33,751 bases of DNA from a virus: the IMG/VR virus record IMGVR_UViG_3300042311_001403, positions 1 through 33,751 of that record, one strand, 5' to 3'. Made by a program: the position numbers and the translations under genes. This document shows, one piece after another, positions 28,835-33,751 of this stretch (positions within the stretch are counted from its first letter, which is position 1; every line of letters begins with the position of its first letter). Under the pieces are notes generated by a model. It ran no database searches, was not told the origin of the DNA, and saw only the letters and a program-made list of their open reading frames with translations.

Positions 28835-30622
28835 ATGCAAACCACTCGTTTCGAACAAAAAGCCTTCACATATATGGGAACAAAAAACATTACCTATAGC
28901 GAAGTTAATTTTAATTATATTGTCGATCAGTACAAAACTATGGGGGCAAATCACGCCTATCTTGGCAGCATCGTTGAATGGGAAGAAGATAAGAATAACT
29001 TTGACCCTTTGGCAGTAACATATTACCAAAATACGATTCCAGTGCGTGGCGGTTACACCATTGATGAATTGATGAGCAAAGCCGATTATCTCCATAATCA
29101 AGGGTTAGCTGTTACCATTCGTCAACAAGTAGTAGATTTCTATGTAGAAAATGGTCTGGATAAGTTTACAAATTTTAATTTACCAACCAACTCAAATGTT
29201 GGTGATAAAGCTGCATTCTTTCAACAATATACCGCGTATATGGTTGATTTAGCGAAAGCTTGCCAATCAAAGGGAGTTGAAGCCATTGCAATTGGGAATG
29301 AGATGCTTCATTTCACAACTGGCGACACAAAGGGATATTGGGAAAGCCTAATTTCACAAATCCGTTCAGTTTATTCAGGCAAATTAACCTATGCCGCATT
29401 TGTGGGCTTTCAGCCTAATTATGTTCCAGCCAATGAATTGGCGAATATCAAGTGGCTTGATAAACTTGATTACATCGGAGTAGATTTTTATCCGCAATTA
29501 ACACTCAGTAAGAACGCGAATTATGATGATTTTGTTCGCGCTTTATATGGTGATAACTCAAGAAAAGTAAATTGGGTTGATTACCTAAAAAATCTTGCTG
29601 AAACAACCGGTAAGAAAATTATGTTTACTGAAATTGGCGTTCAAAGTTATGACGGCTCTGGAACGATGCAAGAACCAAGTGATTATAACTTAGCCCCTTC
29701 GGACCAAAAAGAACAAGCTGATTGGTATAAGGCTGTTCTTTCGGTCATGAGTAGCGAATTAGGCGATAAATTTATGGGAACTGCCGTTTGGAATGGGAGA
29801 AATACCTCTACAGCCGAAAACAATGGGAATAATAATGATTGGACCGTCATCGATAAACAAGCAGAAAACGTTGTTCGCACTGCTTATACCGATGGTGAGC
29901 TAGACGGCCTCACAAAGACCATTGCAGGCACGTACAGCGGCTCCTTTAATAACGACACGATTACGGGTTCTTCAGGTGCCGATAGCGTTTCTGGTGGCCG
30001 TGGCAGCGATACAATCAATCTTGGGGCCGGAAACGACACGGTTGTTATCAACGCTACGTACAACGCTAATGTTCGTTTAAAAATCGATGGGTCAACCGTC
30101 ATCGTTAAATCCGAAGACGGAACCGACCGATTAACCAATGTCGAAACGGTCCAATTCAATAATTTGAAATTGGATGTATCAGTTTTCAATGGTTCGGCTG
30201 ATCCATTGAACATTTATCGGTTTTATAATACCCAAACAGGGACGCACTTCTATTCCAATAGCCAGACCGAACGAAACACCGTTCTGAATAATCTCGACCA
30301 GTTCCTTTATGAAGGCGTCGGCTTCAAGGCTTTAGCTGGTGGCGATGATCCCGTTTATCGCTTCTTCAATGCCAATACCGGAACCCACTTCTACACAATC
30401 GATGCCAAAGAACGCGATGCAGTGAATGCATTAGCCGGGTTCCAGTTTGAAGGGACGGCGTACATGGCAAGCGATACCAAGATTGAAGGTTCGCATGAGT
30501 TATTCCGTTTCTATAACACGAAAACGGGAACTCATTTTTATACCGATAGTGTTTCTGAACGCGATGCTGTGAAATTGATTGGTAACTTCCAGTATGAAGG
30601 AGTGGCGTATTATGTCGGTTAA
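28835..30622 (+). CDS. Secreted-type glycoside hydrolase with RTX and DUF5648 repeats, 595 aa
   Basis: Residues 10-350 form a GH-A-clan TIM barrel resembling GH113-type enzymes: the acid/base Glu156 in AIGNEM and the nucleophile Glu266 in FTEIGVQ are both present, with barrel strands such as YIGVDFYP and a late VWN segment. Residues 370-403 are RTX calcium-binding repeats (GSSGADSVSGGRGSDTINLG then AGNDT). Then three DUF5648-type units begin YRFYNTQTGTHFY (460), YRFFNANTGTHFY (508) and FRFYNTKTGTHFY (558). No N-terminal signal peptide; RTX proteins leave by type I secretion through a C-terminal signal, but here the RTX part is not terminal. Likely targets a polysaccharide outside the cell. 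AAGGAG ribosome site. Confidence 0.8.
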   Translation: MQTTRFEQKAFTYMGTKNITYSEVNFNYIVDQYKTMGANHAYLGSIVEWEEDKNNFDPLAVTYYQNTIPVRGGYTIDELMSKADYLHNQGLAVTIRQQVVDFYVENGLDKFTNFNLPTNSNVGDKAAFFQQYTAYMVDLAKACQSKGVEAIAIGNEMLHFTTGDTKGYWESLISQIRSVYSGKLTYAAFVGFQPNYVPANELANIKWLDKLDYIGVDFYPQLTLSKNANYDDFVRALYGDNSRKVNWVDYLKNLAETTGKKIMFTEIGVQSYDGSGTMQEPSDYNLAPSDQKEQADWYKAVLSVMSSELGDKFMGTAVWNGRNTSTAENNGNNNDWTVIDKQAENVVRTAYTDGELDGLTKTIAGTYSGSFNNDTITGSSGADSVSGGRGSDTINLGAGNDTVVINATYNANVRLKIDGSTVIVKSEDGTDRLTNVETVQFNNLKLDVSVFNGSADPLNIYRFYNTQTGTHFYSNSQTERNTVLNNLDQFLYEGVGFKALAGGDDPVYRFFNANTGTHFYTIDAKERDAVNALAGFQFEGTAYMASDTKIEGSHELFRFYNTKTGTHFYTDSVSERDAVKLIGNFQYEGVAYYVG

Positions 30623-30669
30623 TATTTAGAAAAACTCTTTCAACATCCTAATCACAGGAGTAATTTACT

Positions 30670-31278
30670 ATGAAATTCAGCTTGAAAAATGTGTTTTTGG
30701 TCATAGTCGCTATGATTATGATTTATCTTTATAAAGAATCGGACAAAGCCGAAAAGGTCAAGGTCGAGGAACAAAAAAAGGTACAGCAGGAAAAAGAAAC
30801 TCAGAGTAAAATTTTAGCCGAAAAAATTGAGCTTGAGAAAAAAGAAAAAGAGAAACAGGAGAAAGAGAAAAATCAACAGCAAAATAATGTCATAGACGAT
30901 AGTGCAGTTATGCGGGAATTGGAAAGAAGGAAAAATATATACGATAGCTATAGCAGAACAAAAATCGAAAACGTAAAAAGAGATTATTGTTCTGGAAATG
31001 GATGGAGCGTTATGGATGCATATTATACTACTCTAAGGAAAATGCTTGTGCCCTTACCAAGCAATAAGAAAATTTATGCCGACCCCACGACTAATGATGT
31101 TTCTGCGACTTTTTACGGAGACTGTACATATTCAATTGTATCCAATTTCGAGTATGAGGATAAAGGGGTAATGTATAAACAAAAATTTGGTGCCATTATA
31201 AGGTATTCTGGTAACATAGATGGATCAATGCCGCGAGATGATGAATGGATTATTGTTAAACAAGAATTTATAAAGTGA
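30670..31278 (+). CDS. Membrane-anchored hypothetical protein, 202 aa
   Basis: Residues 5-21 (LKNVFLVIVAMIMIYLY) make one membrane segment or uncleaved signal anchor, followed by a long Lys/Glu/Gln-rich coiled-coil stretch (to about 75) and a soluble C-terminal domain containing three cysteines (Cys106, Cys149 region), likely exported. AGGAG ribosome site, 47 bases after the hydrolase gene, so probably co-transcribed. Its periplasmic helper or inhibitor role towards the hydrolase is conjecture. Confidence 0.7.
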   Translation: MKFSLKNVFLVIVAMIMIYLYKESDKAEKVKVEEQKKVQQEKETQSKILAEKIELEKKEKEKQEKEKNQQQNNVIDDSAVMRELERRKNIYDSYSRTKIENVKRDYCSGNGWSVMDAYYTTLRKMLVPLPSNKKIYADPTTNDVSATFYGDCTYSIVSNFEYEDKGVMYKQKFGAIIRYSGNIDGSMPRDDEWIIVKQEFIK

Positions 31279-31287
31279 AAACAATTT

Positions 31288-31312
31288 TAAATAGGGGCTA
31301 TTAGCCCCTATT
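31288..31312. terminator. Bidirectional terminator
   Basis: AATAGGGGCTATTAGCCCCTATT is a perfect palindrome between convergent genes; the stop of the regulator gene lies in it. Confidence 0.82.
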
Positions 31313-31535
31313 CATTTTCCAATCTTAAAACACTAATTCCAATCACACTCATAACCGCAAACAAAAACCAAGCCGGGTAAGTGCCCCGAGAAATCTTCAT
31401 CCCTACCGATCCCTCAGTTTCCGAAATGCCTAACGCACTTAATCGGTGTGCCAAATCCTCATACGTCACGCCTTGCCGCTTCAATTCGGCCTTTAAAAAC
31501 CGCTTCGCTCGTTCTTCCCAAACTTCCTTACTCAT
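31308..31535 (-). CDS. DUF6471-like small regulator, 75 aa
   Basis: WEERAKRFLKAELKRQGVTY, EDLAHRLSALGISETEGSVG, MKISRGTYPAWFLFAVMSVI fit the DUF6471 pattern, common in Alphaproteobacteria and HTH-like in layout. It is divergent from the transposase across a 115-bp region with paired ATACGT sites, so it may control transposase expression. Confidence 0.68.
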   Translation of the reverse strand: MSKEVWEERAKRFLKAELKRQGVTYEDLAHRLSALGISETEGSVGMKISRGTYPAWFLFAVMSVIGISVLRLENE

Positions 31536-31575
31536 TCCCCAACTCCCCCAAACATAAAAGTTATAAAAACAACAT

Positions 31576-31623
31576 ATACGTTATCTTTTCTGTTGACAAG
31601 GCGATTTCAAAAACATAACGTAT
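31576..31623 (+). promoter_or_regulatory. Transposase promoter flanked by inverted operator-like sites
   Basis: TTGACA (31593-31598), 17 bases, TAACGT (31616-31621). ATACGTTAT (31576-31584) upstream and its exact complement ATAACGTAT (31615-31623) over the -10 box bracket the promoter; a third ATACGT lies near 31642. The arrangement suits looping or cooperative repression. Confidence 0.6.
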
Positions 31624-31650
31624 TCGTTAGTTAAACAATGGATACGTGAA

Positions 31651-32628
31651 ATGACACAACATTTTCTCCTTTCAAAAGATGCTCGCGGCCTTTCCCTGGC
31701 GAAAATTTTTCGCATGACTGCCGAGGAAAGCGCCGATGCCTTTCAAAAAATCCGTTGGGCCGATGGCACGCCTCATTGCCCCGATTGCGGCTCCTTGACG
31801 CTTTATTTCTGCCCCCGGAAATCAGGAACGCGCCGTTGGCGCTGCAAAGATTGCCGGAAAGAATTCACCCTTACTTCGGGCACCTTGTTCGCTTGGCATA
31901 AACTCCCTTTGAACATGTACCTTGCCGCTATTGCAATTTTCGTCAACGAAGTCAAAGGCAAATCGGCTTTGGCTTTGAGCCGCGATCTGGATGTTCAGTA
32001 TAAGACGGCCTTCGTCTTAACGCATAAATTGCGCGAAGCGATGGCGTCGGAAATCAATCAGAACGAAATCGGCGGTATCGATAAAACGGTTGAAATCGAT
32101 GGGGCTTACTTCGGCGGACACATGCGCCCTGAAAATCTCAAAACCGAACGCAAAGATCGGCGCTTGGCTGAAAACCAAACCGGCAAACGCAAATGCGTCG
32201 TTGTCATCCGCGAACGCAATGGCAAGACGAAAACCAAAACTTTCGCTTCTGAAGAACAAAGCCTAAATTTCATTAAACAAAATGTCGAAAAAGGAACCAC
32301 AATTCATGCCGATGAAGCACGGGCTTGGAATAATCTACATGCCAAATTCGACATGAAACGGATCAATCACAGCGAAGCTTACAGTTTTGAAGGTGCATGT
32401 ACGAATCAAGCTGAAAGTTTCTTTTCGCGGTTGCGTCGTGCTGAATTGGGGCATCATCATCACCTTTCGGGCGTTTACCTTGATCGGTACGCGCGCGAGA
32501 TGGCTTTTCGTGAAGATCATCGTTCTGACGGGAATGTGGCTCAATTCGACCGCGTTCTTCGGTTGGTTTGTGTTAATCGCCCCTCGGTTGATTTTTCCGG
32601 GTATTGGCAACGTAATCAGCAAAAATAA
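31651..32628 (+). CDS. tnp: IS1595/ISXO2-family transposase
   Basis: 325 aa, complete. N-terminal zinc ribbon CPDCGS...RWRCKDC (Cys43, Cys46, Cys65, Cys68), then the ISXO2-like DDE nuclease: Asp150 in VEIDGAYFGG, Asp221 in IHADEARAW and TNQAESFFSRLRR with Glu255. Such enzymes cut and paste or copy DNA bounded by inverted repeats. Codon use is G+C-richer than the phage. It is the only transposase inside the 28-bp repeats and so the likely driver of this element. Weak ribosome site, possibly limiting expression. Confidence 0.93.
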   Translation: MTQHFLLSKDARGLSLAKIFRMTAEESADAFQKIRWADGTPHCPDCGSLTLYFCPRKSGTRRWRCKDCRKEFTLTSGTLFAWHKLPLNMYLAAIAIFVNEVKGKSALALSRDLDVQYKTAFVLTHKLREAMASEINQNEIGGIDKTVEIDGAYFGGHMRPENLKTERKDRRLAENQTGKRKCVVVIRERNGKTKTKTFASEEQSLNFIKQNVEKGTTIHADEARAWNNLHAKFDMKRINHSEAYSFEGACTNQAESFFSRLRRAELGHHHHLSGVYLDRYAREMAFREDHRSDGNVAQFDRVLRLVCVNRPSVDFSGYWQRNQQK

Positions 32629-32701
32629 AAAGGGGAAAAACTGTTGCAAGCGCGCCTATTTGGTTGTACCAAATTTACCGGATCAATGCGAGTGAGGAAT
32701 T

Positions 32702-32911
32702 ATGTCAATATCATTTACGCTAGATACATTCAAGAATAATTACGTCACTATCATTCCAGCTTATAAATTAAATTCGGCAACAACTACCCCATATATAGTG
32801 GCTAGAATAATTCAAAATGACGGAAATAAGCTTCTTGGTGATTTGGAATTCAGTAATTACGATGATTATCTAGAGTTTGTAGAAAAAAATATTATTAATA
32901 CGACAAAATAA
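32702..32911 (+). CDS. Small cargo gene, 69 aa
   Basis: GAGGA ribosome site just before the ATG. Strand-rich N-terminal half (VTIIPAYKLNSATTTPYIVA) and an acidic DYLEFVEKN end. No family recognised. Overlaps the next minus-strand gene by 17 bases at the 3' ends. Confidence 0.5.
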   Translation: MSISFTLDTFKNNYVTIIPAYKLNSATTTPYIVARIIQNDGNKLLGDLEFSNYDDYLEFVEKNIINTTK

Positions 32912-33125
32912 TTGTTCTTAATTTTATTCCTAATAAATCGTAATCCTCTTTATTAAAATCATAATATTCTCTGCCGTTCACGATCTGGCGAGGATGATTT
33001 TCAAGCCATTCTGGCGTAATTAAGGTTTTAATATTTTCCAAAACACCATCTAAATTGGTTTTCAAATTTCTTATTTCCTCAGAAGTCATATACACTACTT
33101 CTGCATCTTTAAAAATATCTTCCAT
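32895..33125 (-). CDS. Small cargo gene, 76 aa
   Basis: GGAG at 7 bases before the ATG. MEDIFKDAEVVYMTSEEIRN is followed by a helix, then TPEWLENHPRQIVNGREYYD, which superficially recalls the W..HPN module of the phage paralogues but lacks their other modules. Unknown function. Confidence 0.55.
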   Translation of the reverse strand: MEDIFKDAEVVYMTSEEIRNLKTNLDGVLENIKTLITPEWLENHPRQIVNGREYYDFNKEDYDLLGIKLRTIILSY

Positions 33126-33161
33126 AAAAATTCTCCAATATGTTAATATATATTTATAATA

Positions 33162-33587
33162 TTAATCTTTAATATCCCAAATATAATCCTTCCCATCGGA
33201 TTTTTTCGAACTCAATAACCCAATAGACTTTTGACGCGATAAACACCGCGTTACCTGCTCCTTTATCTCCTTCACAAAATTCTTGTCTTCCGAATCGAGA
33301 TTTTTAGTCAACATAACAGCATGCGTTATATCTGTCGTACTCAAACCAGATTCCTTCCCGCGCAACGCATCCATAATCAGGCGTGATAATTCACCATGCC
33401 AAAAAATCTTCGCCTTCTCTTCCTTCTTTGTGAGAATGGGTGTGCTACCATCGAATAACCGCATCGTCGCTTCTAAGTGTCGTAAATTATCCTTATGTAA
33501 ATCAATCTGAATTTGTAGATTTTTTATAACTGCCGTTAATTCAGCGTGCTTCTCCTGAAGCGGTTTCAAAATTTCAGCGAACGGCAT
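33162..33587 (-). CDS. Coiled-coil/HTH-like protein, 141 aa
   Basis: Helical N-terminal coiled coil (LQEKHAELTAVIKNLQIQID, RHLEATMRLFDG) followed by a winged-helix-like region (ELSRLIMDALRGKESGLSTT, VKEIKEQVTRCLSRQKSIGL). The pattern of coiled coil, LFD, then a small DNA-binding-like domain is seen in alphaproteobacterial proteins of unknown role. Nearest gene to the right end; accessory to transposition is possible. Confidence 0.6.
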   Translation of the reverse strand: MPFAEILKPLQEKHAELTAVIKNLQIQIDLHKDNLRHLEATMRLFDGSTPILTKKEEKAKIFWHGELSRLIMDALRGKESGLSTTDITHAVMLTKNLDSEDKNFVKEIKEQVTRCLSRQKSIGLLSSKKSDGKDYIWDIKD

Positions 33588-33658
33588 CTTTCATTCCAAT
33601 TTTGATTTTTGATCTCGATATGCAATATACTGTAAAATGCCGGGCTTCTGCTGAGAAA

Positions 33659-33686
33659 GTTAGTGGCGTTTGCTACATAATACCGG
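33659..33686 (-). repeat. Right terminal inverted repeat
   Basis: On the minus strand CCGGTATTATGTA, a G, CAAACGCCAC, a T, then AAC, matching the left repeat except at the two single positions. Confidence 0.9.
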
Positions 33687-33709
33687 AAAAATTAAATTTA
33701 AAAAAGCGC

Positions 33710-33738
33710 TTGACAAAGATCAGAAAATTTTCTATATT
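33710..33738 (+). promoter_or_regulatory. Promoter with conserved spacer, severed from repeat copy 3
   Basis: TTGACA, 17 bases ending AGAAAATTTTC, TATATTGGG. With the preceding 19 bases (33691-33709) it completes cassette 3. Its gene lies beyond the window. Confidence 0.82.
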
Positions 33739-33751
33739 GGGTTCATCAAGA

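Larger units (their letters stand above)
26567..33686. mobile_element. 7.1 kb transposon with IS1595-type transposase and cargo genes
   Basis: Both ends carry a 28-bp inverted repeat (26569-26596 and 33659-33686) with two mismatches. The element lies within repeat cassette 3: phage sequence stops after CTTAACAAAA and resumes with AAAAATTAAATTT, so AAAA occurs on both sides, as a short target duplication would produce. IS1595 elements usually give 8 bp, so the match to that family's behaviour is imperfect, and two bases (CT) lie between the left AAAA and the repeat. Cargo has higher G+C and different codon use than the phage. No second IS is visible inside, so this seems one cargo-bearing unit. 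Confidence 0.82.

Noticed and set aside
28791-29018. Plus-strand 75-aa frame overlapping the hydrolase start
   Set aside because: The hydrolase frame has an AAGGAG site and recognisable catalytic motifs; this frame has neither.

Overview
The window is mostly the genome of a large AT-rich tailed phage, interrupted near its right end by a 7.1 kb transposon that looks bacterial, probably alphaproteobacterial. Phage identity rests on a TnsA-like head-completion nuclease (T4 gp4 type), a probable small terminase (gp16 type), a probable neck protein (gp13 type), a T4 Rnl1-type RNA ligase and a T4-type polynucleotide kinase domain. Genes are short, packed, often overlap by ATGA or TAATG, and alternate between strands in operons closed by perfect-stem terminators. 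This suggests a T4-related, possibly jumbo, myovirus; the host is inferred only from the transposon.

Layout. 1-2.9 kb (-): metallophosphoesterase, three small proteins, RNA ligase. 2.9-8.3 kb (-): paralogous small proteins around translation initiation factor IF-3, a complete ClpX and a membrane coiled-coil protein. 8.4-10.1 kb (+): radical SAM protein overlapping the neck gene. 10.1-14.6 kb (-): a frameshifted small gene, YqeY, RNase HI and many small proteins. 14.7-19.6 kb (+): polynucleotide kinase, a macrodomain-like protein, tagged small proteins and an SDR epimerase. 19.6-21.8 kb (-): packaging and virion genes. 21.9-26.5 kb: mixed small genes, a nucleotidyltransferase-like protein, a BCS1-like AAA ATPase and paralogues. 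26.57-33.69 kb: the transposon. From 33.69 kb: the phage resumes with the promoter half of an interrupted cassette.

Three layers of phage-specific repetition stand out. (1) Eight copies, one frameshifted, of a ~100-residue family with an N-terminal YY(I/V)DGEKF motif and a MORN-like HRLTGPA core. (2) About fifteen otherwise dissimilar small proteins end in almost the same peptide, (N/E/K)TD-x-(V/I)-L-(W/Y/F)-x-L-(K/Q)-N. (3) An 80-bp intergenic element occurs three times with no indels; in two copies it leads at fixed distance into a TTGACA-N17-TATATT promoter with a conserved spacer, and in the third the transposon sits exactly between the element and the promoter.

The transposon has 28-bp terminal inverted repeats with two mismatches and is flanked by AAAA on both sides. 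It carries an IS1595/ISXO2-type transposase, a DUF6471-like regulator with candidate operators, an XRE repressor and a decayed second one, a large protein with a glycoside-hydrolase barrel, RTX repeats and DUF5648 repeats, a membrane-anchored protein and several small genes. All functional statements come from reading motifs; no database search was possible.
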